A stretch of DNA of 64,000 bases from JBALVT01 sp036960305 (lineage in GTDB: Bacteria > Pseudomonadota > Gammaproteobacteria > Pseudomonadales > Halieaceae): contig JBALWA010000006.1 in NCBI GenBank assembly GCA_036960305.1, positions 62,001 through 126,000 on the forward strand, in the 5' to 3' direction. Positions 41,854 through 50,851 of this stretch are shown here, piece after piece. The position numbers and the translations under genes are program-made. The notes under the pieces were generated by a model that did not search any database, had not been told where the DNA came from, and worked only from the letters and a program-made list of their open reading frames with translations. Within the stretch, counting starts at the first letter, position 1, and every line of letters starts with the position of its first letter.

Positions 41854-43428
41854 ATGCGACACACTAGAAAATTGTCCGTCTGGGCGTTGGCAACATTTAT
41901 GTTGACTGCAAGCGCCCTATCGATGGCGGCAGAAAAACCAAATATTCTTGTTCTTTGGGGAGATGATATTGGTGTCTGGAACACCAGCGCATACAACCGC
42001 GGTGGCATGGGTTACAAGACACCGCATATTGATTCTATAGCCGATGAGGGTGCCTTGTTCACCGATATGTATGCGCAGCAGTCCTGCACAGCGGGACGCG
42101 CATCATTCATCCTGGGCCAACAACCCTTTAGAACCGGCTTGTTAACAATCGGCATGCCGGGCAGTGACCAGGGCATTCCAGACTGGACGCCCACTATCGC
42201 TGATCTGCTAAAGAACCAGGGTTATGCCACCGGGCAATTCGGCAAAAACCACCTGGGTGACCAGGATGAGCACTTGCCGACTAACCACGGTTTTGATGAA
42301 TTTTTTGGCAATCTCTACCATTTGAATGCCGAGGAAGAACCTGAAACTTACTACTACCCGAAAGATCCGGAATTTCATAAAAAGTTCGGACCCCGCGGCG
42401 TGATCCACTCTTATGCGGATGGCAAAATCGAAGATACCGGTCCGTTAACCAGAAAACGTATGGAAACAGTTGATTCCGAGTTTGGCGGCGCAGCCAAGAA
42501 GTTTATGGCGAAAGCCGTTGCAGACGACAAGCCGTTCTTCGTCTGGATGAACTTTACCCGTATGCACGTCTGGACACGCTTGCAAGAGAAATACAGAGGT
42601 AAGTCCGGTATTAGCCTCTATGCCGACGGTATGCTGGAACTCGACGACATGGTGGGTAGCTTCCTGGGCGAGCTCAAGGAGATGGGTGTTGAAGACAACA
42701 CCATTGTCATCTTCTCGACCGATAATGGGGCAGAGAAATTCACCTGGCCTGACGGCGGCGCATCGCCCTACCATGGCGAAAAAGGAACGACCTGGGAAGG
42801 CGGCATGAGAGTCCCTCAAATGGTTAGGTGGCCGGGCACCATAAAGCCTGGGTCCATCTTTAACGATACCATGAGTCAGGAAGACTGGATGCCAACATTA
42901 CTGGCCGCTGCAGGCGTACCCGATGTGAAAGAAAAGCTCGCGTCCAAAAGTGGGTACAAGGCTAACGGTAAAAAATTCCGGGTGCACCTCGATGGCTATA
43001 ACTTCAAGCCTTATTTCGAAGGCAAAGAGGAGAAGGGGCCGCGAAGAGAGATCATGTATTTCGCTGCGAGTGGTATGTTAAACGCGATACGAGTAGATGA
43101 CTGGAAGGTGGCATTTGCTATAGAGAAAGGTCCGATTAACGAGGCATATAGAGAAACACCCGCATGGCCAGTGATCACCAACTTGAGAGCTGACCCGTTC
43201 GAAAGTGCCTCGCGAGAATCCGCCATGTATTTGCGGTGGTACGCTGACAATATGTGGTTAATGGTTCCCGCACAGGGCTTTGTTCAAAAGTTCTTTGCTA
43301 CAATTGAAGACTACCCCTTCCAGGCAGGAGGCTCCCTGAGTGCCAGTAATATCGGCTACGGAACGCTTGAACGACAAAAAGCAATGGGCAACCTGAAAGG
43401 ACTGCTGGATAGAGCCATTCAAAACTAA
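41854..43428 (+). CDS. Arylsulfatase (formylglycine type)
   Basis: I start at ATG 41854 (524 residues, MRHTRKLSVWAL), with AGGAG six bases upstream; an earlier in-frame ATG lacks a site. Signal peptide to about residue 26. Sulfatase family marks are GDDIG (Asp37, Asp38), then SCTAGRASF with the formylglycine Cys78 and Arg82 (Cys-x-Ala-x-Arg, Ala where most have Pro), HLGDQDEHLPTNHGFDEFFG, and DNGAEKFTWPDGG. It needs the FGE/anaerobic maturase, whose gene is not in the window. It probably cleaves a sulfate ester from an aryl or glycan substrate. Followed by a strong terminator (43446-43479). Confidence 0.92.
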   Translation: MRHTRKLSVWALATFMLTASALSMAAEKPNILVLWGDDIGVWNTSAYNRGGMGYKTPHIDSIADEGALFTDMYAQQSCTAGRASFILGQQPFRTGLLTIGMPGSDQGIPDWTPTIADLLKNQGYATGQFGKNHLGDQDEHLPTNHGFDEFFGNLYHLNAEEEPETYYYPKDPEFHKKFGPRGVIHSYADGKIEDTGPLTRKRMETVDSEFGGAAKKFMAKAVADDKPFFVWMNFTRMHVWTRLQEKYRGKSGISLYADGMLELDDMVGSFLGELKEMGVEDNTIVIFSTDNGAEKFTWPDGGASPYHGEKGTTWEGGMRVPQMVRWPGTIKPGSIFNDTMSQEDWMPTLLAAAGVPDVKEKLASKSGYKANGKKFRVHLDGYNFKPYFEGKEEKGPRREIMYFAASGMLNAIRVDDWKVAFAIEKGPINEAYRETPAWPVITNLRADPFESASRESAMYLRWYADNMWLMVPAQGFVQKFFATIEDYPFQAGGSLSASNIGYGTLERQKAMGNLKGLLDRAIQN

Positions 43429-43445
43429 TTAGCACTAGACCTGAT

Positions 43446-43479
43446 AGCCCGGCCTGTTAATTCAGCCCGGGCTTTTTTG
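43446..43479 (+). terminator. Rho-independent terminator of the plus-strand sulfatase
   Basis: Stem AGCCCGG (43446-43452) and CCGGGCT (43467-43473) followed by five or more T. Placed 17 bases after the stop of the sulfatase gene. Confidence 0.75.
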
Positions 43480-43564
43480 TGAGAGTGATTGTATCCAGGG
43501 TTGGGAATTAGTCATCGTTCGGTTCCACTCTATAGAGGCCGCTCCCCAATCCAGATTTCAGATA

Positions 43565-43589
43565 TAAAAAACCCCGCACGAGGCGGGGA
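43565..43589 (-). terminator. Rho-independent terminator of the minus-strand sulfatase
   Basis: On the minus strand, stem CCCCGC (43583-43588) and GCGGGG (43572-43577) with loop CTCGT is followed by TTTTTT (43566-43571 on the plus strand read as A). Placed after the stop of the minus-strand sulfatase at 43644. Confidence 0.7.
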
Positions 43590-43643
43590 TCACTGGTATT
43601 TCTGGCTTGCTATTTATTGTGCTTGGGGCTCAGGCACCAGCCT

Positions 43644-45197
43644 CTACTTATCTCCTGCACCTTTAGTAATTGATTCCATCACCCGATCAAGACTGAAGGT
43701 TCCGGGCTTCTGGCGGGGCGGAAAGTCACGGAAACTCTGCAGCCACTGGCCCACATAAAAACCTGCTGGCGCAAACATGTACATACGCTCCATTTGCCAT
43801 TGCGGGTAACCGATGCCCTCTTTATGTGCACGCTCAAAGGGATCCATGCGCAGGTTGCCGATCATCGGCATACGCAGTTGCTCATAGGGCGCTTCCCACA
43901 CGTGCATGCCGTGCGCGTTCTGCCTCAGGAAGGTAATCTTCCAGTTGTTGAAGCGCAGGGCTGCAACATTGCCATCGTCAGTCCAATAGAGGAACTCTTT
44001 GCGCGGCCACTCGCCCTCGCCCTGTAGCGCGGGCATCAGGTTGTAGGCGTCAAGATGAACCTTGTATTTCCGCCCGTTCACTCGCTTGCCCTTCAGCAGA
44101 TCGGCTTTCACGTTGGGATCTCCCGCCGCGGCGAGCAGCGTGGGCAGCATGTCTTCGTGGGCACCGATATCGTTGATGACAGTGCCGGGCTTGATAACGC
44201 CAGGCCAGCGTATCGCGGTAGGTACTCGAAAGCCGCCTTCCCATTGAGTTGCCTTTTCACCGGCGAACATTGTGGTGCCACCGTCAGGCCATGTGAATAC
44301 TTCTGCGCCATTATCGGTGCTGTACATGACAATAGTGTTGTCTTCTACGCCCAGCTCCTCGAGCTTGTCCAGCAGCTGTCCTACCATTCCGTCGTGCTCA
44401 ACCATTCCGTCAGCGTAGACGCCAAGACCGGTCTTACCCTTGGATTCAGGCTTAAGGTGCGTCCAGACGTGCATGCGGGTACTGTTCCACCACACGAAGA
44501 ACGGTTTGTCGTCATTGACCGCTTTTTCCATAAATTTCATCGCCGCAGCGGTGACTTCCTCGTCAACGGTCTCCATGCGCTTCTTGGTCAGCGGGCCAGT
44601 ATCCTCGATCTTGCCATCTGCATAAGAGTGGATCACACCACGGGGGCCAAACTGCTCGCTGAAGGTCTTGCCGTCAGTACCCAGTTGCAGGTCGGCCGGG
44701 TAATCGGGGCTCTCAGGCTCCTCCTCCGCATTCAAATGGTAGAGGTTACCGAAGAACTCGTCGAAGCCGTGATTAGTCGGCAACATGTCATCGCGGTCGC
44801 CCAGGTGGTTCTTGCCAAACTGACCGGTCGCGTAACCCTTTTCCTTGAGCAACACGGCGATAGTCGGGTCTTCCACCTTCATTCCTTCTGGCGAGCCTGG
44901 TAGTCCGACCTTGGTCAGACCGGTACGCATCGGCGACTGGCCTGTAATGAAGGCGGCGCGACCTGCTGTGCAACTCTGCTGACCATACCAATCGGTAAAG
45001 ACAGCACCCTGTTGGGCAATGCTGTCGATATTGGGTGTCTTATAGCCCATCATGCCCATATTGTAGGCGCTGATATTGAACTGACCGATGTCATCACCCC
45101 ATATAATCAGGATATTGGGTTTATCGGCTGCGAACGAGGCGCCACTGAAAAACATTGCCGCGGTGGTGGCCAGAGCGCGGAGAGATTTACGTTTCAT
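43644..45197 (-). CDS. Arylsulfatase, paralogue of the neighbouring gene
   Basis: Protein of 517 residues, clearly homologous to the plus-strand sulfatase (same GDDIG, SCTAGR, HLGDRDDMLPTNHGFDEFFG and DNGAEVFTWPDGG segments). Signal peptide to about residue 23; Cys76 and Arg80 form the formylglycine motif. The two copies face each other and are separated by two terminators. The different C-terminal parts suggest different substrates. GAGGAT lies nine bases before the ATG. Preceded by a 293-bp intergenic region. Confidence 0.92.
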   Translation of the reverse strand: MKRKSLRALATTAAMFFSGASFAADKPNILIIWGDDIGQFNISAYNMGMMGYKTPNIDSIAQQGAVFTDWYGQQSCTAGRAAFITGQSPMRTGLTKVGLPGSPEGMKVEDPTIAVLLKEKGYATGQFGKNHLGDRDDMLPTNHGFDEFFGNLYHLNAEEEPESPDYPADLQLGTDGKTFSEQFGPRGVIHSYADGKIEDTGPLTKKRMETVDEEVTAAAMKFMEKAVNDDKPFFVWWNSTRMHVWTHLKPESKGKTGLGVYADGMVEHDGMVGQLLDKLEELGVEDNTIVMYSTDNGAEVFTWPDGGTTMFAGEKATQWEGGFRVPTAIRWPGVIKPGTVINDIGAHEDMLPTLLAAAGDPNVKADLLKGKRVNGRKYKVHLDAYNLMPALQGEGEWPRKEFLYWTDDGNVAALRFNNWKITFLRQNAHGMHVWEAPYEQLRMPMIGNLRMDPFERAHKEGIGYPQWQMERMYMFAPAGFYVGQWLQSFRDFPPRQKPGTFSLDRVMESITKGAGDK

Positions 45198-45490
45198 TTT
45201 TTATATCCTCACTGGATTAGCAATGCATCCAGAATAAGTAAACGACAGGACTGCGGGCAGAAACTCCTGATTCAAGGAATTATAGACCATGCGACCAAGA
45301 ATTATGTTCGCAGAAGTCACAATCAAAGTCGAGGTAGTATTGGGCGACAACAATGAACTGCGTCCAGAATAGCTTGTACTAGGCGATAAAACAGCCAACT
45401 TGGCCCTATAAGCCACCAACCAAACCGAAGTGGCGAAATGCGCTATGCTATATTTGGTATCGCATTCTATCGTGGCAGGTTTAAATATAA
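45198..45490. other. Intergenic region between sulfatase and AraC genes
   Basis: Almost 300 bases, non-coding. TCCAGAATA occurs twice, near 45229 and 45363. No confident promoter hexamers, hairpin or RNA seen. The arrangement (sulfatase and AraC regulator reading away from each other) suggests regulatory sites. Confidence 0.4.
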
Positions 45491-46519
45491 ATGGGAAAGC
45501 CGCTCAACGAATACAACGTCTACGTCAAACACACCGTGGATGTATTGCGTGCGCAAGATATTGACGTAGAGTCACTGCTACAGCGACATCAAATTTCCGA
45601 AGCCGCACTGGGCAATGAAGAAAGACAAATCAGCCAGGACCAGTACTCGCAACTACTGGATGAGGTGTTGCGCAAGTACACGGTACCCGGTCTGGGATTG
45701 CTGGACGGACAGGGCGTAAACATGTTGAATCACGGCGTACTGGGCTACGCCATGTATGCCAGTGCCAATCTGGGCAAGGCCATTGAACGGCACACAAAGT
45801 ACCAGGATACTATCGGTGCCGTCGTACATACGGCACTCTTCGTTGACGGCGATATGGCTCACTTGCGTGTCATAGAGACGGCCAGGCCAGACCTGCTCAA
45901 CACGGAGGCGAAGCTGCACTATGAGATGGAACGGCTGTTTAGCCAGTGGGCCGAGATGGGGCCTGCTATCGGTAGAGATCAGCACTGGTTTGACAGCCTG
46001 AACTTCAGTTATCCGGCACCGAAGTACCGCAGCATGTATCAGCAGATCCTGGGAAAGGATGTGCGATTCAATTGCGAATTCAATCAGATGAACTTTCCGA
46101 CAAAACTACTGGAACAGCCACTGAGTTTCGCCAACGAACAGGCTGCCGACTTGTGCGATAGGCAGTGTGCTGCACTGCTGGGCGAGTTACAGGAAACAGA
46201 GGGCCTGGTGGGAGAAATTCGTCGCCTGCTAACCAATACGCCGGGGCATTATCCGTCTATAAAAACGACCGCTTCACACCTGGCTCTTGGAGAGCGCACC
46301 CTGCGCCGTCGACTTAATGATGAGGGCACCAGCTATAAACAGGTACTGCTGGACTACCGAATGGAACTGGCGGCCAGTTACCTGCGTAACGATGCTATGA
46401 CCGTGCAGGAAGCTGCTTTCACCACCGGCTATTCAGACCCTTCCAATTTCCACCGCACCTTCAGTAAATACCACGGCGCGACGCCGAAACAATATCGTGA
46501 ATTACATCAAGCCGACTAG
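45491..46519 (+). CDS. AraC-family regulator (Arabinose_bd-type N-domain)
   Basis: Protein of 342 residues with the same architecture as the regulator at 38930. The N-terminal domain has LGYAMYASANLGKAIERHTKYQ and the C-terminal helix-turn-helix pair is SHLALGERTLRRRLNDEG and EAAFTTGYSDPSNFHRTF, ending GATPKQYRE. It is next to the minus-strand sulfatase (divergent) and to the minus-strand SDR/alcohol dehydrogenase pair (convergent), so control of the sulfatase is the likeliest local role (inference). Confidence 0.87.
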   Translation: MGKPLNEYNVYVKHTVDVLRAQDIDVESLLQRHQISEAALGNEERQISQDQYSQLLDEVLRKYTVPGLGLLDGQGVNMLNHGVLGYAMYASANLGKAIERHTKYQDTIGAVVHTALFVDGDMAHLRVIETARPDLLNTEAKLHYEMERLFSQWAEMGPAIGRDQHWFDSLNFSYPAPKYRSMYQQILGKDVRFNCEFNQMNFPTKLLEQPLSFANEQAADLCDRQCAALLGELQETEGLVGEIRRLLTNTPGHYPSIKTTASHLALGERTLRRRLNDEGTSYKQVLLDYRMELAASYLRNDAMTVQEAAFTTGYSDPSNFHRTFSKYHGATPKQYRELHQAD

Positions 46520-46538
46520 CGCAGCCTCCTGAATACCA

Positions 46539-47306
46539 TCAGCCCGCGATCGCCCCAAAGACCGGCAAACTAAAGCCTGCCGAGACGCCGCCGTCAACGC
46601 GAATTTCCTGGCCTGTAATAAACGTAGAGGCATCACTGGCAAGGAAATTATACGCCCCCACCACCTCATCCTGCCTACCCATGCGACCAAAAGCCGTTAG
46701 GGTGCCAAGAAATTTTGCATCGTCGCTACCGTCATCATCCACCATCATGCCGGTACCGGCAATCATCGCAGGACAGACAGAATTGACGCGAATACCCCGG
46801 GGCGCATTTTCAATGGCCGCGGTACGCGCCAGATAAGCTCCCGCCGCTTTGGTGGCAGCATAGACGCCCGTGCCCGCATGGGTGATACCCGAACCAGCGA
46901 CGGAACCGGTATTGATAATAGAGCCGCCATCATTCATGTGCCGGGGGCCGTACTTTAGCGAATAAAATACGCCCTCGAGGTTCACAGCCACTATGTTCTT
47001 CATGCCCTCGCCAGAAAATTCCTCGATACTGCCCTCGTCATCTGCCACACCGGCATTGATGACCAGTACATCGAATTTTCCGAGACGTCGCTCGGCCTCC
47101 ACGAAGCAGGCTTCCACGTCGGCCTCTTGACTGACGTCACAACGGATAAACTGGGCGCCAATTTCTTTGGCTAAATCTTCTCCAGACTCACGGCGACCGG
47201 TAATAATCACTTTCGCGCCATCAGCAATATAGTTTTTGGCAATAGCCAAGCCAATACCGGAGGTAGCGCCACAGATCAACGCCGTTTTATCATTCAAGAG
47301 ATTCAT
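46539..47306 (-). CDS. SDR-family oxidoreductase
   Basis: Protein of 255 residues. Cofactor motif CGATSGIG (12-19), NAG (84-86), Ser135, Tyr149 and Lys153 (YAATK). Arg residues after the second strand (TGRRE) suggest NADP use, unlike other SDRs in this window. Ends with ITGQEIRVDGG. It follows the zinc alcohol dehydrogenase gene by 16 bases and is probably co-transcribed. Substrate not determinable. Confidence 0.87.
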   Translation of the reverse strand: MNLLNDKTALICGATSGIGLAIAKNYIADGAKVIITGRRESGEDLAKEIGAQFIRCDVSQEADVEACFVEAERRLGKFDVLVINAGVADDEGSIEEFSGEGMKNIVAVNLEGVFYSLKYGPRHMNDGGSIINTGSVAGSGITHAGTGVYAATKAAGAYLARTAAIENAPRGIRVNSVCPAMIAGTGMMVDDDGSDDAKFLGTLTAFGRMGRQDEVVGAYNFLASDASTFITGQEIRVDGGVSAGFSLPVFGAIAG

Positions 47307-47322
47307 AATAGCTTCCTATCGA

Positions 47323-48429
47323 TTACTGTTGGGTCCAGAGATAAATTTTTCCGCACTGCTTACTGACCTGTAGATCAAAAGCCTCTCCCGCACGGGACAT
47401 CGGAAATTCATGCGTCACCATGACATCGACCATGCGTTGAACTTCGGGATTGCACAGCGCGCGCACCAGGCCCTGTCGGTCCAGTAGGCGAACATCATGC
47501 TGCCCCCACAAAGTGTGTGCCGGATCAATAACGTGATGCAGAGGGCTGAAATCGATCTTTGCGCCGGGCGTGTGGCCGCTGAAATTAACATTGCCGTATC
47601 GGCGAGTCGCCGCCATTAAACGTTCCTGGTAGTAAGTCACACCCGAGCCATCTACCGAATGGTCCACGCCCTGGCCGTTGTAGGTTAATGCCGTGACCTG
47701 CTCCAACCAATCCGGGTCATCAGGGTTTACAAAATGCTGGACGCCCATTTCACGTAACAAGCCCTCACGGTACTCGTTGCGCATCAGGGCTATCACCGTG
47801 GCGTTGCGATAAAGGGCAGAGATAATATGCCCCATGGCGATAAAACCTACGCCTCCAACCAACACCGTGTCACCGGCTTTCACATTCATAACTTCCTGAT
47901 TGGAAAACCCCACCCCCAACGAACAGTTGGCCGAGGCAGCGTGACGAAATGCCAGTTGGTCCGGTATTCGAAACATATTGGCTTCGGGCGCAATGCGGTA
48001 GGTTGCCATCGCGAAACCACCGGACTCGCTACCTGTGCGAGCTTCGATGCCCTTCATAGCCGCGCCATCGACGCCGCGCACATCCGGGTCATTGGCATCG
48101 CAGTAGGTTGGCGACAACCCCTGGGTACAGGCGTGACAGTGTCCGCAGTGATCCCCCTGGAAGACAATGACTCGATCACCTACTTCAAAATTTGAGCCCA
48201 CCATGACTTCTACCACGGTGCCCACACCCTCATGGCCCAGGTGTTCCGCGTCATCGTGAAATTCGAAATCGTGGGCCGCCCATATACGACTGCCTTCAAG
48301 GCAGACGGGCGCGATCTCCGTTTTTATGATGGCGTAGCCGGCGGCTATTGTCGGATAAGGGCGCTCCACCAGTTCAAACTGGCCGGGCCGGGGTATCGTG
48401 AGGATGGTATTGTTCAATGCTTCGGTCAT
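47323..48429 (-). CDS. Zinc-dependent alcohol dehydrogenase (MDR family)
   Basis: Protein of 368 residues. Catalytic-zinc ligands lie in the region of Cys43 and GHE (His66, Glu67). Four structural-zinc cysteines lie at 95, 98, 101 and 110, a spacing one residue longer than the usual C-x2-C-x2-C-x7-C. The coenzyme domain has VLVGGVGFIAMGHIISAL (GxGxxG-like). Family members oxidise alcohols to aldehydes or ketones with NAD(P). Divergent from the VOC operon and co-directional with an SDR gene. Confidence 0.85.
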   Translation of the reverse strand: MTEALNNTILTIPRPGQFELVERPYPTIAAGYAIIKTEIAPVCLEGSRIWAAHDFEFHDDAEHLGHEGVGTVVEVMVGSNFEVGDRVIVFQGDHCGHCHACTQGLSPTYCDANDPDVRGVDGAAMKGIEARTGSESGGFAMATYRIAPEANMFRIPDQLAFRHAASANCSLGVGFSNQEVMNVKAGDTVLVGGVGFIAMGHIISALYRNATVIALMRNEYREGLLREMGVQHFVNPDDPDWLEQVTALTYNGQGVDHSVDGSGVTYYQERLMAATRRYGNVNFSGHTPGAKIDFSPLHHVIDPAHTLWGQHDVRLLDRQGLVRALCNPEVQRMVDVMVTHEFPMSRAGEAFDLQVSKQCGKIYLWTQQ

Positions 48430-48493
48430 AGCAGCGTCCCGGTTGCAGTTGAAATAGGAAGAAACAGTCTATCGCGCAATCCAGCGCTTGATA

Positions 48494-48521
48494 ATGATAC
48501 TTAAGGCCCTTAACTTTACAA
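48494..48521 (-). promoter_or_regulatory. Candidate promoter of the ADH-SDR pair
   Basis: Minus strand TTGTAA (48516-48521) and TATCAT (48494-48499) with 16 bp between. A GTGTAAT element at 48534-48540 and ATTGTAAA on the other strand resemble the AAATGTAAT boxes near 51921 and 53236, but both are degenerate. Confidence 0.35.
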
Positions 48522-48640
48522 TTGTGTACCAGGGTGTAATTGTCCGGTAAAGCCCTCGTCTTTGTCCTTCAAAGCCATACTTTAGTCCGATTTGGTCAGC
48601 TAGACTAACTGGAAGCTCAACACTGAACCGGAGATAAGCC

Positions 48641-49552
48641 ATGACAACTGCCAGAGAACTCGACTACAGCCTGCATCACCTGTGCATATATGACGATAAG
48701 CCTCGGGATAATATGTTCCCTTACCTGCGCTGGCACCATGGCATCACCAACTTTTTTTCCGGTAATGTATTTCATGTAACAGACGAGGGTCACTCGGACT
48801 ATACCTTCATGGGCTGTGGTGGACGCGCCTACCAAATACAAATCGAGGCTCCCCCCTTCCAGTTTGAATATGAACGCAACTGGTGGGCAGATCACGGCCG
48901 TGGATACAACCATATCTGCTGGCTGTCCAGTAATGCCAGGGCTTCCATGGAGCATCTGCTGGCCAATGGTGCAACCGAGGTCATGCCTTTTGAGAAATTT
49001 CCCACCTACGACGGCTTTGTCGTACACGACCCGGAAGGTCGCTGGATTGAGATCATGGAGTACACAGATGACACCTTCAGGGTGCAGGAATTTACCCACG
49101 CGCCCTCGGGCGAATGTGGTCTGGAAATAGTGGGTAACGCGGAAATTTGTCGCGATGTAGAGGCCATGTCAAAGTGGTACCAGGACATTCTGGACTTGCG
49201 CGTACTGGAAGAGTTCAAGGACGGGGACGACCATGTCGTCGTCATGTCTGACAAGGACTACGACCCGGTAGGACGTCGCTCGCTGTTTATTTTGCAAAAC
49301 GCCCGTCATGATTTTGAAAAAGACCACATGGCCAAGCACGGCCCCTATATCTCTGCCATCATTTACCAGGCTAAAGATGTGACACGCGCCTACGATGACG
49401 CCCTGTGGGCGGGCATGATAGACCTGCAGGCACCCGGCATTGACCCGCTTACCGGGCTCATGACGGCCTATGTAAGAGAACCCTGTGGTGGCAATGCAAT
49501 CATGTTGACCGAGCGTTATGCACCTGCCGTTCAAAATTCAATCGCAGCGTAG
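48641..49552 (+). CDS. Two-domain VOC-family protein (glyoxalase/extradiol dioxygenase-like)
   Basis: Protein of 303 residues with two VOC modules. Module 1 has the metal triad His13, His91 (YNHICW) and Glu137 (RWIEIMEY), as in Fe(II) or other divalent-metal VOC enzymes. Module 2 has no complete triad that I can see, matching the non-catalytic half of two-domain dioxygenases. It precedes another VOC gene by nine bases. Ring-cleaving dioxygenase or a glyoxalase-like isomerase are the family choices; I do not choose between them. Confidence 0.8.
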   Translation: MTTARELDYSLHHLCIYDDKPRDNMFPYLRWHHGITNFFSGNVFHVTDEGHSDYTFMGCGGRAYQIQIEAPPFQFEYERNWWADHGRGYNHICWLSSNARASMEHLLANGATEVMPFEKFPTYDGFVVHDPEGRWIEIMEYTDDTFRVQEFTHAPSGECGLEIVGNAEICRDVEAMSKWYQDILDLRVLEEFKDGDDHVVVMSDKDYDPVGRRSLFILQNARHDFEKDHMAKHGPYISAIIYQAKDVTRAYDDALWAGMIDLQAPGIDPLTGLMTAYVREPCGGNAIMLTERYAPAVQNSIAA

Positions 49553-49561
49553 GCTGAAACG

Positions 49562-50056
49562 ATGATTCTCGCCTTTGCCCACCCCTGTATCGTCGTTGAC
49601 GATGTGGAAGTTGCCCGGGAGTTTTACCAGAAAATGTTTGGCTTTCGCGTTATCAACGATGAGGGTTGGTCTGACAACCCCACCGTGGATGCCGCCATAG
49701 GCAGCAAGAATTCCCGTTGCCGCGGCTACATGCTGGCTGGCCACAACTGCTATCTGGAGATGTTTGAGTTCGAAGCGCCAGAGCAAACAGCACCGCACCC
49801 CCGCAGCCTCGGACCACATGAGCGCGGCATACGCCATCTCTCCTTTTATGTGGACGACTGCCGCGCGGAATACCAGCGCTGCCTGAGCCTGGGCGGTCAC
49901 CCCCTGGGCGAGCCTGCACCCCGGAGTTCAGGCCTTAACGCCGTCTATATGCGGGATCCCAGCGGCAATATTATCGAGTTGTGTGAAGTACCCCGTCCGG
50001 ATGAGAACCCCACCGTTCTGCCTGGCGTTAACTGCCTAAACAAGGAGCAATATTAA
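49562..50056 (+). CDS. Single-domain VOC-family protein
   Basis: Protein of 164 residues with the VOC fold: His7 (FAHPCIVV), His91 (IRHLSFYV) and Glu138 (NIIELCEV) form a metal triad. The N-terminal VDDVEVAREFYQKMFGF is standard for glyoxalase-like proteins. It overlaps the next SDR gene by one base (TAATG), so translation is coupled. Probably an isomerase/lyase or dioxygenase in the same pathway as the neighbouring two-domain VOC protein. Confidence 0.82.
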   Translation: MILAFAHPCIVVDDVEVAREFYQKMFGFRVINDEGWSDNPTVDAAIGSKNSRCRGYMLAGHNCYLEMFEFEAPEQTAPHPRSLGPHERGIRHLSFYVDDCRAEYQRCLSLGGHPLGEPAPRSSGLNAVYMRDPSGNIIELCEVPRPDENPTVLPGVNCLNKEQY

Positions 50057-50826
50057 TGTTCGATCTCGCAGGTAAAAATGCTTACATTACAGGTGGCTCC
50101 TCCGGCATAGGCCGGGCAGTCGCCGAGATTTTCATCGAACACGGCGCCAATGTGGTTATCGCAGATATTGTCGACGCCAGCGCAGTCGCGCAACAGATCG
50201 GCGCATCTGCCGTGCCCTGTAATGTCGCCGATGAAGCCAGCGTAGCCGAATCACTGAAGCTGGCCTGCGCCGCGCTAGGGGGTAAACTGGACATTGTGGT
50301 ACTCAATGCCGGTGTCGGGGACGTTGGGCCCATTCTGGCTGACACCGAACAAGCACTGATCGAAAAAGTGACCAAAATCAACCACTGGGGCGTAATCTAC
50401 GGCCTGAAACACGCGCCTTTGGCGATGAACGATGGCGGCTCTATTATCAGCACTTCATCCATGGCGGCCTTCATCAGCCTGCCTGGTTCTGCGGTGTATT
50501 CGGCGGGCAAACGAGCGGTAACCAGCCTGACTGAAATGGCCGCGTTGGAACTCGGACACCGCAATATTCGGGTCAACTGTGTCTGCCCCGGCTATACCGA
50601 AACCGCCCTTGGTAGCGGTGAAGAGGGGCAAAAAATCTGCGAAGCCTTTACCGCCCTGGGCAGGGTCGCCACGGTTCAGGATATGAGTGGTGTGTACCTG
50701 TTTCTGGCCTCCCAGGCCAGCTGCTACATGACCGGGCAGGCCCTGAAAGTAGACGGTGGCTGGGACTGCGGGCCCACCAACGCACTTTTGCAGCTGGTAA
50801 CGGGCTCGAATGCCGCGCCTTCCTGA
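50056..50826 (+). CDS. SDR-family oxidoreductase
   Basis: Protein of 256 residues. TGGSSGIG (12-19), NAG (84-86), Tyr148 and Lys152 (YSAGK). Asp in the ADIVD loop suggests NAD. Ends with YMTGQALKVDGG. Ribosome site AAGGAG seven bases upstream of the ATG, inside the end of the VOC gene. Third gene of a VOC-VOC-SDR transcription unit ahead of the AraC, MFS and TonB-receptor genes. Confidence 0.88.
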   Translation: MFDLAGKNAYITGGSSGIGRAVAEIFIEHGANVVIADIVDASAVAQQIGASAVPCNVADEASVAESLKLACAALGGKLDIVVLNAGVGDVGPILADTEQALIEKVTKINHWGVIYGLKHAPLAMNDGGSIISTSSMAAFISLPGSAVYSAGKRAVTSLTEMAALELGHRNIRVNCVCPGYTETALGSGEEGQKICEAFTALGRVATVQDMSGVYLFLASQASCYMTGQALKVDGGWDCGPTNALLQLVTGSNAAPS

Positions 50827-50851
50827 ATTCATCCCAGGTGTGTAGAATCAC

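Noticed and set aside
44055..44903. 282-codon plus-strand open frame inside the minus-strand sulfatase
   Set aside because: The minus strand encodes a full sulfatase with all motifs; the plus frame is its shadow.
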